Assembly (NCBI GenBank): GCA_902779035.1
Contig: CACZAH010000006.1
Span: forward strand, 1-37,974
Length of the DNA: 37,974 nucleotides
DNA from: an uncultured Erysipelotrichaceae bacterium
GTDB lineage: Bacteria; Bacillota_I; Bacilli_A; RF39; UBA660
Direction of reading: 5' to 3'
How positions within the stretch are numbered: position 1 is the first letter of the stretch; the number at the start of each line of letters is the position of its first letter. The notes beneath the pieces were generated by a model. That model was not told the DNA's origin. It saw nothing but the letters and a program-made list of their open reading frames with translations, and searched no databases. Made by a program: the position numbers and the translations under genes. Of the stretch, positions 1-8,460 are shown piece by piece.

Positions 1-103
1 GATTCTATATCCCGGTTTTCTTCATGACAACTTATTGACAACGAACATATATTCGCACATATTTTGACCCATTCTATAAAGTATCAATTTCCTATTATAC
101 AAG

Positions 104-129
104 AAAAAAGTTACCAAAATTGATAACTT
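104..129 (-). terminator. terminator of typA
   Basis: On the minus strand the arms AAGTTA and TAACTT form a hairpin that overlaps the typA stop codon. It is followed by a run of six T residues (A-tract at 104-109 on the plus strand). The arrangement fits a rho-independent terminator. Confidence 0.6.
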
Positions 130-1936
130 ACGCTTTTTTACTATCAGCTTTCTTTCTTAGTTCAGTATTAAGTATTTTCTTTCTAAGCCTAATATTAAGT
201 GGAGTAACCTCTACAAGTTCATCAGAATTAATATAATCAAGTGCATACTCTAAAGTAATCTCTCTAGGCCTTTTCAACACTACAGTATGATCTTTACCTG
301 CACTTCTTGTATTAGTTAAGTTCTTACCCTTTACAACATTAACTGCAAGATCATTTTCTCTTGAGTGTTCTCCAACTATCATACCTTCGTATATTTCAAC
401 TCCAGGTTCTACAAACATTATACCTCTATCCTCTAGGGCACCTAATGCATAAGCAGTAGACTTACCATTTTCCATAGAAACAAGTACACCTAATTTACGT
501 TCACCAATATCAACTGATTCATAAGGGCGGTATTCCTTAAATGAATGATTCATTATACCATACCCTTTAGTAGTAGTCATAAAATCAGTAGAAAAACCAA
601 TTAAACCACGAGATGGAATATCATATAAAAGTCTAGTTTGTCCATTAACATTACTCATATTAATCATAACCGCACCACGAGTACCAAGTTGTTCAATAAT
701 ACTTCCAACACACTCTTCTGGACATTCTATTTGCAATTCCTCATAAGGCTCACATTTAACTCCATCAATCTCTTTAATAATAACCTCAGGCTTAGATACT
801 TGAAGTTCATATCCTTCACGGCGCATATTTTCAATTAAAATACCTAAATGAAGTTCGCCACGACCAGATACAGTCCAAGATTCATTATCATAAGGCTTAA
901 TCTTTAAAGACACATCTCTTTCAGTCTCTTTTGTAAGTCTCTCCTCAATCTTTCGAGCAGTAACAAGTTTTCCTTCTTTGCCGCAGAAAGGACTTGTATT
1001 AACACCAAAATTCATCTGCAATGTTGGTTCATCAATTCTAAGAAGTGGTAAAGCTTCTTCACTTCCTACCTCACATACAGTCTCACCTACAGATATATCA
1101 GGTAATCCCGCAATTGCGATTATATCTCCAGCCTCAGCCTCTTCAATCTCAATTCTCTTAAGCCCTAAAAATCCATATAACTTCGCAACTCTAAACTGTT
1201 TAATAGAACCATCAACTCTAACACAACTAACCATTTGATTTAGTTTAATTTTACCCCTTTTAACAAGACCAATACCAATTCTACCAACAAAATCATTGTA
1301 ATCTAGTAAAGCAGGTTGAAATTGTAAACTACCTTCACTTACCTTAGGATCAACCGCGTTATCAATAATTAAATCAAGTACCTTAGTCATATCCTCTTCT
1401 TGCGTAGATAAATCAGGTGATAAACTAGATGTTCCATTAACAGCAGATACATAAGCAACAGGGAAATCCAAATCATCAATATCCGCACCTAAATCAATAA
1501 ATAACTCCATTACCTCATCTACAACCTCTTTAGGACGAGCAGCAGGCTTATCAACCTTATTAACAACAACAATAGGTTTAACGTGAGCCTCCATAGCCTT
1601 CTTTAGTACAAACCTAGTCTGAGGCATAGTACCCTCATAAGCATCTACAACAAGAATAACATTATCAACCATATTCATAATACGCTCAACTTCACCACCA
1701 AAATCAGCATGACCTGGTGTATCAAGAATATTAATACGATAATCCTTATAATTAATAGCCGTAGTCTTAGCAAGAATAGTAATACCACGTTCACGTTCTA
1801 TATCATTAGAATCCATAACCCTTTCCTGTACATTCTCATTCTCCCTAAAAGTACCAGACGCTTGTAATAACTTATCAACCAAAGTAGTTTTACCATGGTC
1901 AACATGCGCAATAATAGCAATATTCTTCTTTTTCAT
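128..1936 (-). CDS. typA: GTP-binding ribosome-associated protein TypA/BipA
   Basis: Translational GTPase of the EF-G-like family that binds the ribosome and is linked to 50S assembly and stress growth. The G1 loop AHVDHGKTT is at residues 10-18, followed by a switch I RERGIT motif, DTPGH (G3) and NKVD (G4). After these come the EF-G-like beta-barrel and C-terminal domains typical of BipA. At about 602 residues the length is normal. The reading frame extends 11 codons upstream, but ATG at 1936 begins the conserved MKKKNIAIIAH sequence and has AGGAG about 11 nt upstream, so I use it. A promoter and a terminator bracket the gene, so it appears to be monocistronic. The assignment is secure. Confidence 0.97.
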   Translation of the reverse strand: MKKKNIAIIAHVDHGKTTLVDKLLQASGTFRENENVQERVMDSNDIERERGITILAKTTAINYKDYRINILDTPGHADFGGEVERIMNMVDNVILVVDAYEGTMPQTRFVLKKAMEAHVKPIVVVNKVDKPAARPKEVVDEVMELFIDLGADIDDLDFPVAYVSAVNGTSSLSPDLSTQEEDMTKVLDLIIDNAVDPKVSEGSLQFQPALLDYNDFVGRIGIGLVKRGKIKLNQMVSCVRVDGSIKQFRVAKLYGFLGLKRIEIEEAEAGDIIAIAGLPDISVGETVCEVGSEEALPLLRIDEPTLQMNFGVNTSPFCGKEGKLVTARKIEERLTKETERDVSLKIKPYDNESWTVSGRGELHLGILIENMRREGYELQVSKPEVIIKEIDGVKCEPYEELQIECPEECVGSIIEQLGTRGAVMINMSNVNGQTRLLYDIPSRGLIGFSTDFMTTTKGYGIMNHSFKEYRPYESVDIGERKLGVLVSMENGKSTAYALGALEDRGIMFVEPGVEIYEGMIVGEHSRENDLAVNVVKGKNLTNTRSAGKDHTVVLKRPREITLEYALDYINSDELVEVTPLNIRLRKKILNTELRKKADSKKA

Positions 1937-1968
1937 ACATACACTAACTCCTTTTTCACACTCAGACA

Positions 1969-1996
1969 ATTATACCACAAATCAAAAAAAAGTAAA
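1969..1996 (-). promoter_or_regulatory. candidate sigma-A promoter of typA
   Basis: The minus strand reads TTTACT (1991-1996), a 16-nt spacer, then TGG-TATAAT (-10 at 1969-1974), an extended -10 promoter. It lies 33 nt upstream of the typA start and overlaps the hairpin of the preceding gene's terminator. Confidence 0.55.
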
Positions 1997-2014
1997 GTTT
2001 TGCATTTTACTTTT
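1984..2014 (-). terminator. terminator of the LamG-type prepilin gene
   Basis: A 9-bp perfect stem (AAAAGTAAA / TTTACTTTT, 1988-1996 and 2006-2014) is followed on the minus strand by a T-rich tract. Confidence 0.7.
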
Positions 2015-2051
2015 ATTAATTGGTATTTTGAATTTTACTTTATATTAATAC

Positions 2052-3017
2052 TTATCCGTATAAGAATTCTCCAGTTCCTTCGTTTTGATAAAATTCTTTT
2101 GTTACCTTATCGCATAAACCTGGCATGCCATCAGATGTACGATAACACGGTATGAAATGTCTACTCACATTTGTTCCATCTTCCCATATCCATAATTCAT
2201 ATAACTTAATACTAGATAGAGCTAATGAATTATAATATGCACCAAAAACTATTGCCGTAGAATTAGTCTCGAAAGTTGAATTTGAATTACTATAGTACAA
2301 GTTGCCATTAACATATTGATTAACACCATTTCTTTCAAACTCAATAACATCAGTTGAAGGTACAATGTTTTGAGATTCAGTAAAAGTAGGCGTCCATATA
2401 TTACCATATAATGTTTGAATTTTTGTATTTATTGAACCACGTGCTGTAGTCAAAATCCATCCTTTAGAACTATCATGTGCATCTCCAAATACTCTAGCAG
2501 TTGATGAACCTGAAGAATATTGATATTTAATTTTTACTCTACTATTTTGGTTTAATTTAATCCCTGTATCAATATACTGTGTTCCAGTACTTTTTAAATA
2601 TTCTACACGTTCATATTTTTTTCCTTCATTATCAACAAATATGTTTTGGTATTCAGATACATCACAATCATTTTTATTAACTATTTTGTAACTAAAAACA
2701 TCTTTTTTTATCATCATTATTACATCATTATCTTTATTATTTATACCAACTAATTGTTCATTTACATACCCTTTATCAACAAGTGTATCTATAGATAAGC
2801 AATAACCATCATCATCTTGAAATTCTTCTTTATTATCACTAACATATTTCTTTGCTTGTTCTATTACTACATCTTCTATCATTTTATTATTTGATTTTTT
2901 AGTTTTCTTTATTTGATTTATTATATTAGGAAATGTTAGGAGTGCAATTAATGATATTATAATTATTACTGCCATTAATTCTACTAATGTAAAACCATTT
3001 CTTTTTATTTTATACAT
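2052..3017 (-). CDS. prepilin-like protein with C-terminal LamG/concanavalin-type module
   Basis: Surface or pilus-type protein of unknown function. Residues 1-8 are a short basic leader ending in G, followed by FTLVELMAV and a hydrophobic helix to about residue 30. This is the type IV prepilin / type II secretion pseudopilin signature, so a prepilin peptidase should cut after G8. Residues about 35-130 form a small pilin-like region with a single pair of cysteines. From about residue 138 the protein switches to a different module (YLKSTGTQYIDTGI ... ELWIWEDG ... HFIPCYR...GTGEF). That module resembles the LamG-like jelly-roll domains of phage tail and Firmicutes surface proteins. AAAGGTG lies upstream of the start. 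The N-terminal 130 residues parallel the gene at 36320. The role in adhesion is inferred. Confidence 0.8.
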   Translation of the reverse strand: MYKIKRNGFTLVELMAVIIIISLIALLTFPNIINQIKKTKKSNNKMIEDVVIEQAKKYVSDNKEEFQDDDGYCLSIDTLVDKGYVNEQLVGINNKDNDVIMMIKKDVFSYKIVNKNDCDVSEYQNIFVDNEGKKYERVEYLKSTGTQYIDTGIKLNQNSRVKIKYQYSSGSSTARVFGDAHDSSKGWILTTARGSINTKIQTLYGNIWTPTFTESQNIVPSTDVIEFERNGVNQYVNGNLYYSNSNSTFETNSTAIVFGAYYNSLALSSIKLYELWIWEDGTNVSRHFIPCYRTSDGMPGLCDKVTKEFYQNEGTGEFLYG

Positions 3018-3114
3018 AGTTATTCACCTTTCTTATTCTTTGTAGTTTTATTTAACATCATTATAGCACACATCCATCTTATTTTCTATACAATTTTGTT
3101 TATTAATTACATAT

Positions 3115-3144
3115 TAAAAAATATAAAGTGTGTATGCTTTATAT
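3115..3144 (-). terminator. terminator of the Rpn-type gene
   Basis: A perfect 8-bp stem ATATAAAG / CTTTATAT (3121-3128, 3137-3144) overlaps the stop codon and is followed on the minus strand by a run of T residues. Confidence 0.7.
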
Positions 3145-4023
3145 CTTTTCTATCTCTTCAATACTTAATCCAGTTATTTCTTTTATGTCTTCTATAGGGT
3201 AATTCTTTTCTTTCATATTTCTTGCAATTTCTATCGTTTTTGCTTTAGAACCTTCTTCTAGACCCTCACGTTTATATCTTATAACTCTACTGTTATATAG
3301 AAATTGTCTATCTTCTTCATCAGTAAGCCATTGATAAAACTCTGGGTCTTGATTTAAATCTAATACTTCCTTCTTAACCTTTTTCATATAGTCATCCTCA
3401 TCCTTTAACATTTTCAATTCATTATCATTAAGTCCAAACATTATGATGCTTTTAAACTTCTCATAATATTCTTTCTCTTTGCCTGAATTGTACCATGTAT
3501 CCATAAAATAATCAACGTTTATGTCAATTGTTTTTATGAATTTAAATTTAGGAGTATGAGTAGTTATATTTTCATATCTTGACTCTTCAATTCCTTGTGC
3601 TTTAACTCCCATAAAATTAAAATTGAATTGAATATGATCCTTAATATTAACATAGTCATCTCCTTTTTTTATTGATTCATTAAGTGCCTGAGTTAAGAAA
3701 CAAAAGTTTCTAATTTCTGTTTCTTTATCATAAGACAAATTAATTTCACAATTAATAATCTTATCTCCTGTATCTACTCTTATATCTACTGTCTTATTCT
3801 TAATATAGAATCTATCTTTAGTAAGTTCTAAATTAAGAAGTGTTGCATCTTTTACTATAACATCTCTATCATAGTATATTGATAGAATATCAGAAAGAAA
3901 TTTCTTTAGAAGTTCTTCATCCCTGTAGAAAACGTTTTTAAATACTGAATCATATTTTAAACCAAAGAATTTTTTATTAGACATATTTTTCCTCACTATT
4001 ATATTATTAGTTAAAACTTTCAT
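3139..4023 (-). CDS. Rpn/PD-(D/E)XK nuclease family putative transposase
   Basis: Resembles the Rpn (recombination-promoting nuclease) / PD-(D/E)XK nuclease family transposase group. It opens with the characteristic K-Y-D-x-V-F-K-N-V-F segment at about residues 24-33. It continues with a core of the form KTVDIRVDT...INCEINL, in which the D and the E of the nuclease motif can be seen; the usual ExQ is ExN here. The C-terminal third is charged and ends in a short helix rich in isoleucine and glutamate, common in this family. Two starts are possible: ATG at 4023 with AAGGAA close upstream, or ATG at 3984 (MSNKKFFG) with GAGG at better spacing. I see no terminal inverted repeats or target duplication, so it is not shown to be a mobile element. 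A second, partial family member lies at 37801. Confidence 0.75.
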   Translation of the reverse strand: MKVLTNNIIVRKNMSNKKFFGLKYDSVFKNVFYRDEELLKKFLSDILSIYYDRDVIVKDATLLNLELTKDRFYIKNKTVDIRVDTGDKIINCEINLSYDKETEIRNFCFLTQALNESIKKGDDYVNIKDHIQFNFNFMGVKAQGIEESRYENITTHTPKFKFIKTIDINVDYFMDTWYNSGKEKEYYEKFKSIIMFGLNDNELKMLKDEDDYMKKVKKEVLDLNQDPEFYQWLTDEEDRQFLYNSRVIRYKREGLEEGSKAKTIEIARNMKEKNYPIEDIKEITGLSIEEIEKI

Positions 4024-4125
4024 ATTTCCTTCTTTTTTTGATAAAATTCTTAAAAAAGTTTTCGTCTTAATAAAATAGGAGTATTAGTCACTTATCTTTA
4101 CTTCAAGTTTACATAATATAGTTAT

Positions 4126-4857
4126 TTATTCTAATGTATCTCTATCATTAGCTGTTTTAGAAGATTCATATATTTTAATATTATTATTTATATCAATGGT
4201 TAAAAGTAATATATTCGTAAGATTGTCATATCCTTTAACTTTTAGTTGTTGAATTAGCCAATCTTTAGATTTTCCAATACTTTTTAGGTTTTCATACATA
4301 ATATTACCATCTATAATTATATTATTACATAGTCCTTCTTCTTTAACTTTTAATTTCATATCACTAGTATTAACTGGTCTATACTTAGATTTAGGTAAGA
4401 TACTTAAATCTCCATTTGCTTCAAGTATTGCATATTCTATCTGACTTATATCAAAGTATCCATTAATACGACATTGTTCTAATACATCATTTACTTCCAT
4501 ACGATATTTCCTTAGATTATATATATTAAACTTACCTTTTTCTATTAATATACTAGGAGTACCAACTACAAATCTTCTAAGTCTAATACTTTTCATAGAT
4601 AAAAAGTTTATAAAGTATGCAACAAAACCAAATATAACTACTGCAAGTATTCCATTCATTTCTTGTGAATCAAGATTAATAGTCATCTCTGCTGCAAAGT
4701 TACCTATAGATATACCTATTACATAATCAAAAAGTGACATCTGGGATACTTGTTTCTTACCTAATAATTTGGTAATAAAAAATAGAACAATTAATGATAA
4801 GAGTGCTCTTATAAATGTATCTAATAAATCTAGGTATTTAATATTAAATAAAGTCAT
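4126..4857 (-). CDS. DUF421 (YetF/YcaP-like) membrane protein
   Basis: Membrane protein of the DUF421 family (YetF/YkjA in Bacillus). Its function is poorly known; in spore formers some members are sporulation-linked. Three N-terminal membrane helices are seen at about residues 8-25, 42-60 and 65-82. The LGKKQVSQMSLFDYVIGISIGN signature falls between the first and second. A soluble C-terminal domain with ILIEKG...NDVLEQCR...ILEANGDLSILPK follows. The frame opens further upstream, but ATG at 4857 has GGTG about 7 nt upstream and gives a protein that begins at the first helix, about 243 residues. It lies downstream of rpmE and its terminator. Confidence 0.85.
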   Translation of the reverse strand: MTLFNIKYLDLLDTFIRALLSLIVLFFITKLLGKKQVSQMSLFDYVIGISIGNFAAEMTINLDSQEMNGILAVVIFGFVAYFINFLSMKSIRLRRFVVGTPSILIEKGKFNIYNLRKYRMEVNDVLEQCRINGYFDISQIEYAILEANGDLSILPKSKYRPVNTSDMKLKVKEEGLCNNIIIDGNIMYENLKSIGKSKDWLIQQLKVKGYDNLTNILLLTIDINNNIKIYESSKTANDRDTLE

Positions 4858-4900
4858 GCAATCACCAATATTAGTATTACAGATATGAGTAAAAGTATAC

Positions 4901-4923
4901 AAAAAAAGAATCAATCGATTCTT
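4901..4923 (-). terminator. terminator of rpmE
   Basis: The minus strand has AAGAATC-GATT-GATTCTT followed by seven T residues in total, about 8 nt past the rpmE stop codon. Confidence 0.8.
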
Positions 4924-4930
4924 AATTTAA

Positions 4931-5146
4931 CTATGCTTCTTTTTTGTTTAAACCGTATTTACGGTTAAATTTTTCAATACGACCAGTCTTAGAAGCTGAA
5001 TTAGATTTTCCACCAACATAGAATGGATGACATTTATCACATACTTCTAAATGAATTTCTTTCTTGTTAGATTGTACTGTAAAAGTATTTCCACATGCAC
5101 AAATAACATTAGTATCTACATAATCTGGATGTATATTCTTTTTCAT
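4931..5146 (-). CDS. rpmE: 50S ribosomal protein L31 (zinc-binding type)
   Basis: Ribosomal protein L31, which bridges the two ribosomal subunits. It has 71 residues starting [10 protein letters not shown]. Cysteines 16, 18, 36 and 39 form the zinc-binding set of the C+ form, and the conserved HPFYVGGKS segment follows. ATG at 5146 has AAGGAGAG at ideal spacing; the 12 codons upstream in frame belong to the leader. In Bacillus, rpmE lies near murAB and fbaA, and both of those genes also have counterparts a few kilobases upstream here, which supports conserved synteny. Confidence 0.96.
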   Translation of the reverse strand: MKKNIHPDYVDTNVICACGNTFTVQSNKKEIHLEVCDKCHPFYVGGKSNSASKTGRIEKFNRKYGLNKKEA

Positions 5147-5289
5147 TCTATCTCTCCTTCCGCCATGACCTAATTCGGCCATAGAAATTTAAGTACGTTC
5201 ATATTTTAACAAAAAAAAATGATTAATGCAATAATAATTTTAGATTTTCTTAAAAGTTTATAAATATACTCATTAATCTATTTTTCTAT

Positions 5290-5297
5290 GATATAAT
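5290..5297 (+). promoter_or_regulatory. extended -10 promoter of the lipoprotein gene
   Basis: TG-A-TATAAT ends at 5297, about 30 nt upstream of the GTG start. No good -35 hexamer is visible. Confidence 0.45.
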
Positions 5298-5326
5298 ACA
5301 GTTGGAAAAAGAAAAGAGGTGAATTT

Positions 5327-5827
5327 GTGAAAAAAAAGATATTATATGTATTACTTATAGGAACAATTGTTTTAAATGTTTCTGCATGTGGTAATAAAAA
5401 AGAGGAAAAATCGCTTGATGGATCATTTAGCATTACCTGTACAGGAAAAAATCCAAAAGAAAATGGTATTGTTCAAGAAGCAAATGTAGTTTATAATTTT
5501 GGAAAAGACCAATATCTTACATCTTATGAATTAACAACAGTTTCTAAATTTGATGATTCTAAAACATATAAATATTACAAGAAAAGCAGTGAAGAAACTG
5601 CAAAGGATAATTCTGAATCATCTATCACATATAATGTAAAAGGTAATGATAAGAAAAAAGAATTAACATTTGGTTATAAAGTAACAATTAATCGTGAAGA
5701 TTTAGTTGCTGAAGAAAATAAAACTTATTATAAGGCTATTAATGTTTTAAAAAGATCAGAAGATTCTAAACAGTCATCTTATTCTAAATGTACTGTAAAA
5801 GGAATTAAAAGAAATAAGCTTAGATAA
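5327..5827 (+). CDS. small hypothetical lipoprotein
   Basis: Secreted lipid-anchored protein of unknown function, 166 residues. Residues 1-20 are a signal peptide (basic KKK, hydrophobic stretch) ending in the lipobox VSAC, with the lipidated cysteine at position 21. The mature part is charged and rich in lysine, serine and tyrosine with no recognised domain; it resembles other short lipoproteins of gut Bacilli. The start codon is GTG with GAGGTG upstream. It is the only clearly supported plus-strand gene left of the origin, so it is transcribed against the inferred replication fork. It has its own extended -10 promoter and a terminator shared with the convergent BI-1-like gene. Confidence 0.8.
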   Translation: MKKKILYVLLIGTIVLNVSACGNKKEEKSLDGSFSITCTGKNPKENGIVQEANVVYNFGKDQYLTSYELTTVSKFDDSKTYKYYKKSSEETAKDNSESSITYNVKGNDKKKELTFGYKVTINREDLVAEENKTYYKAINVLKRSEDSKQSSYSKCTVKGIKRNKLR

Positions 5828-5829
5828 TC

Positions 5830-5863
5830 AAAACAAGATGAACATTTTAAATCATCTTGTTTT
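5830..5863. terminator. bidirectional terminator between convergent genes
   Basis: A perfect 12-bp stem (AAAACAAGATGA / TCATCTTGTTTT) has T-rich flanks on both strands. It lies between the plus-strand lipoprotein gene and the minus-strand BI-1-like gene. Confidence 0.85.
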
Positions 5864-5873
5864 AATTATTAAA

Positions 5874-6515
5874 CTAATCATTACTTTTTCCAAATAATCT
5901 AAGAAGTCTTAAGAATAAGTTAATAAAATCTAGGTATAATTCTAGTGCGCCATAGATTGCAAGTTTATCTTCATCTTCGATATTTCTAAAATTATTTTTA
6001 ACTTTATTAATATCATAAGCAATATATCCAAGAAATACTACAATCATGAATAGTGTGGTTGCAAAATCAAATGTTTCACTCTTGATAAATATATTTATAA
6101 TTGTACAAATTATTCCACCAAGTAATGCCATTGCAAGTATTGTACCAAAGCGAGATAAATCTATTTTAGTAAAATATCCAATAAGTCCAAATATCAAGAA
6201 TAATATACTTGTAATTAAAAATACATAGATAATTGAACTAATCGAATAAACAATAAATATTGTTGATACTGTAAGTCCTGTAAGTAGCGAATATAATATA
6301 AATAATATTCGTGCGCTCATTAAACTTAATTTATGTATTCTAAGTGATAATACCAGTACAACAACAATCTCTGCAATCCATACAATCAGATACTTCTTAC
6401 CACTAAATAAATTATACATCATTGTATCATTCTGTGATAAGAAATATGCAACACCAAATGTAACCATTAAACCTAGAAACATCCATAAGAACATTTTAGA
6501 AAATACTCTATTCAT
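5874..6515 (-). CDS. Bax inhibitor-1 (BI-1/YetJ) family membrane protein
   Basis: Integral membrane protein of the BI-1/TMBIM family. Members such as Bacillus YetJ act as pH-sensitive calcium leak channels; whether this one does is untested. Seven hydrophobic segments cover most of the 213 residues, and the family-typical C-terminal pattern YDINKVKNNF...YGALELYLDFINLFL is present, including the conserved aspartates. AGAGGTG precedes the start. It is followed only by the convergent terminator. Confidence 0.88.
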   Translation of the reverse strand: MNRVFSKMFLWMFLGLMVTFGVAYFLSQNDTMMYNLFSGKKYLIVWIAEIVVVLVLSLRIHKLSLMSARILFILYSLLTGLTVSTIFIVYSISSIIYVFLITSILFLIFGLIGYFTKIDLSRFGTILAMALLGGIICTIINIFIKSETFDFATTLFMIVVFLGYIAYDINKVKNNFRNIEDEDKLAIYGALELYLDFINLFLRLLRLFGKSND

Positions 6516-6543
6516 TTTACACCTCTCTTGAGATAATTGTATA

Positions 6544-7119
6544 CTATTTTTTATTTTTAGTAAAGTCTTTTATTAAATTAAAGAGTTCACTTTTATATAC
6601 CATATTTGCACTATATCTATTTGATATTAATTTCATCTTATTATATAAGTAATCATTATATTTTTCTTCTAGGTCATAATCAAATATTACTATTATATTT
6701 TCTTTACTAATGCTTCTAATACTTTTTAATATATCTTCATAATCAGATATAAATGAATCTATATAATCTAATGGTTCTAATGTAGATTTATCCATATACA
6801 TTAAATCATTATGTCCAATATTTAAGATAATATACCTAGACTTTATAAATAAATTATTAATAGTATAATCTTCATTATTAAATGTAATCTTTTTATTATT
6901 AGTTATATCATTATATACATCTATCAATCTATAATTATTAGTATTTTTATAGTATATGTGGTCTTCTAATAGTTTCTTATTAGACAGATACTTAACAGAA
7001 TTAGAACCAACAATAGAATTATCACTAATTTCGAAATATATTACCTTATCATCTGATTTTATAACATATATTAATATAACTACTAACACACAACTAATTA
7101 AAAATATTATTTTTTTCAT
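6544..7119 (-). CDS. hypothetical membrane-anchored protein, possibly SGNH-hydrolase-like
   Basis: I do not recognise this 191-residue protein with confidence. Residues 1-20 form a single hydrophobic anchor or signal segment. In the extracytoplasmic part, ILNIGHNDLM (about residues 98-107) resembles the GxND block of SGNH/GDSL esterases, and FEISDNSIVG near residue 35 could be a degenerate block I. The usual GDS serine motif and the C-terminal DxxH are not clear, so the enzyme assignment is weak. The start is close to a GGTG sequence, 31 nt past the murA end and just after the murA terminator, so expression may depend on readthrough. Confidence 0.5.
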   Translation of the reverse strand: MKKIIFLISCVLVVILIYVIKSDDKVIYFEISDNSIVGSNSVKYLSNKKLLEDHIYYKNTNNYRLIDVYNDITNNKKITFNNEDYTINNLFIKSRYIILNIGHNDLMYMDKSTLEPLDYIDSFISDYEDILKSIRSISKENIIVIFDYDLEEKYNDYLYNKMKLISNRYSANMVYKSELFNLIKDFTKNKK

Positions 7120-7125
7120 ATCATC

Positions 7126-7152
7126 ACCAAAAAAAGTAGTTACTACTACTTT
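7126..7152 (-). terminator. terminator of murA
   Basis: The perfect 8-bp stem AAAGTAGT / ACTACTTT (7133-7140 and 7145-7152) overlaps the murA stop codon and is followed on the minus strand by seven T residues. Confidence 0.75.
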
Positions 7153-8407
7153 ATTTTATGTCAATAAGTTTAATATTTGCACCTACACCTGATAATTTTT
7201 CAATAATATTTTCATATCCTCTTAATATATGATCTACATTTTCAATAGTTGTTGTACCTTCTGCAACTAGTCCTGCTAAAACTAAGCAAGCCCCTGCTCT
7301 AAGATCTGTTGCAGTAACTTTTTTACCCTTAAGTTTACTAGGTCCATAGATAAATGCTTTATCGTCATTAATCTTAATTTCTGATCCCATCTTATTTAGA
7401 TACTCAACATTTTGAAATCTTCTTTCATATACAGTTTCATGTACTTCACTAATTCCAGTACATTGAGTAAGAAGTGTAGTAATTGGTTGTTGCAAGTCAG
7501 TTGGAAATCCTGGATAACCTAAAGTCTTAATTTTAGTTTTCTTATATTTATCTTTTTTAGATACTATCATATAGTCATTACCTTCTTTAATATCTACACC
7601 AATCTCAATAAGTTTAGAAGTTAATGATTCAACATGTTCAGGAATAATATTTGATATTTTTAAATTATCTCCAACTAAAGCTCCAGCAATTATATAAGTA
7701 CCTGCTTCTATTCTATCTGGTATTACCTCATGCATACACTTATGAAGTTTATCTACACCTACTATTTTTATCTGAGAAGTACCAGCTCCTCTAATTTTAG
7801 CTCCCATATTGTTTAGGAAAGTCGCAACATTTACTATTTCTGGTTCTTTGGCTGCATTTTCAATAATAGTAGTACCACTTGCTTTAGTAGCAACTAAAAT
7901 TGTATTAATAGTTGCTCCTACACTAGGCATATCTAAATATACATATCCACCTTTAAGTTCATCTGCAGTAATAGTATACTTATCTCCATCTTCTTCTACT
8001 TTCGCACCTAATGCTTTAAAACCTTTTAATGTTTGATCTATAGGTCTAGCTCCAATACTACATCCTCCTGGAAAATACATGCAAACTTTTTTATATTTAC
8101 CAAGAAGTGCAGACATAAAGTAATAAGATGCACGTAGTTTTTTAGATATTCCTTTTGGTATTTCTTTATTAACTATACTAGATGAATCTATTATTATTGC
8201 ATCTTCATCTCTTTTAACACCCGCACCTAAATACTCAAGTATCTCACTTAATGCATCTATATCTGATATATTAGGCACGTTAAAAATAGTTGCCTGTTCA
8301 TCACATAATATAGCAGCAGGAATAAGCGCAACCGCACTATTCTTTGCTCCACTTATTTTTATCTCACCAGTTAGTGTATTACCTCCTGTAACTTTAATTT
8401 GTTTCAT
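7151..8407 (-). CDS. murA: UDP-N-acetylglucosamine 1-carboxyvinyltransferase
   Basis: Catalyses the first committed step of peptidoglycan synthesis, transfer of enolpyruvate from PEP to UDP-GlcNAc, in the cytoplasm. It is 418 residues, full length. K22-N23 of the substrate site, the PGGCSIGARP loop with the fosfomycin-reactive cysteine (C116) and R121 are all present. Position 126, often histidine in the family, is threonine here. GGAGG precedes the start. It sits directly downstream of the aldolase gene, as murAB(murZ) lies near fbaA in Bacillus, so it is probably the MurZ-type paralogue. The family is certain, the subtype inferred. Confidence 0.95.
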   Translation of the reverse strand: MKQIKVTGGNTLTGEIKISGAKNSAVALIPAAILCDEQATIFNVPNISDIDALSEILEYLGAGVKRDEDAIIIDSSSIVNKEIPKGISKKLRASYYFMSALLGKYKKVCMYFPGGCSIGARPIDQTLKGFKALGAKVEEDGDKYTITADELKGGYVYLDMPSVGATINTILVATKASGTTIIENAAKEPEIVNVATFLNNMGAKIRGAGTSQIKIVGVDKLHKCMHEVIPDRIEAGTYIIAGALVGDNLKISNIIPEHVESLTSKLIEIGVDIKEGNDYMIVSKKDKYKKTKIKTLGYPGFPTDLQQPITTLLTQCTGISEVHETVYERRFQNVEYLNKMGSEIKINDDKAFIYGPSKLKGKKVTATDLRAGACLVLAGLVAEGTTTIENVDHILRGYENIIEKLSGVGANIKLIDIK

Positions 8408-8460
8408 ATTTACCTCCGACTTATAACTAATATATTTTATGTTTAATGCCTAATTGTGTG

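Noticed and set aside
35-63. TTGACA-17-CATATT on the plus strand at the left edge
   Set aside because: It points into the 3' end of typA on the opposite strand and no plus-strand gene follows; likely chance in AT-rich DNA.
3139-4023. Insertion sequence around the Rpn-type gene
   Set aside because: No terminal inverted repeats or target-site duplications were found in the flanks; treated as a plain gene.
5147-5190. Possible L31 autoregulatory leader upstream of rpmE (ATGGCC/GGTCAT pairing)
   Set aside because: The stem is short and I cannot match it to a known leader consensus; a covariance-model search would be needed.
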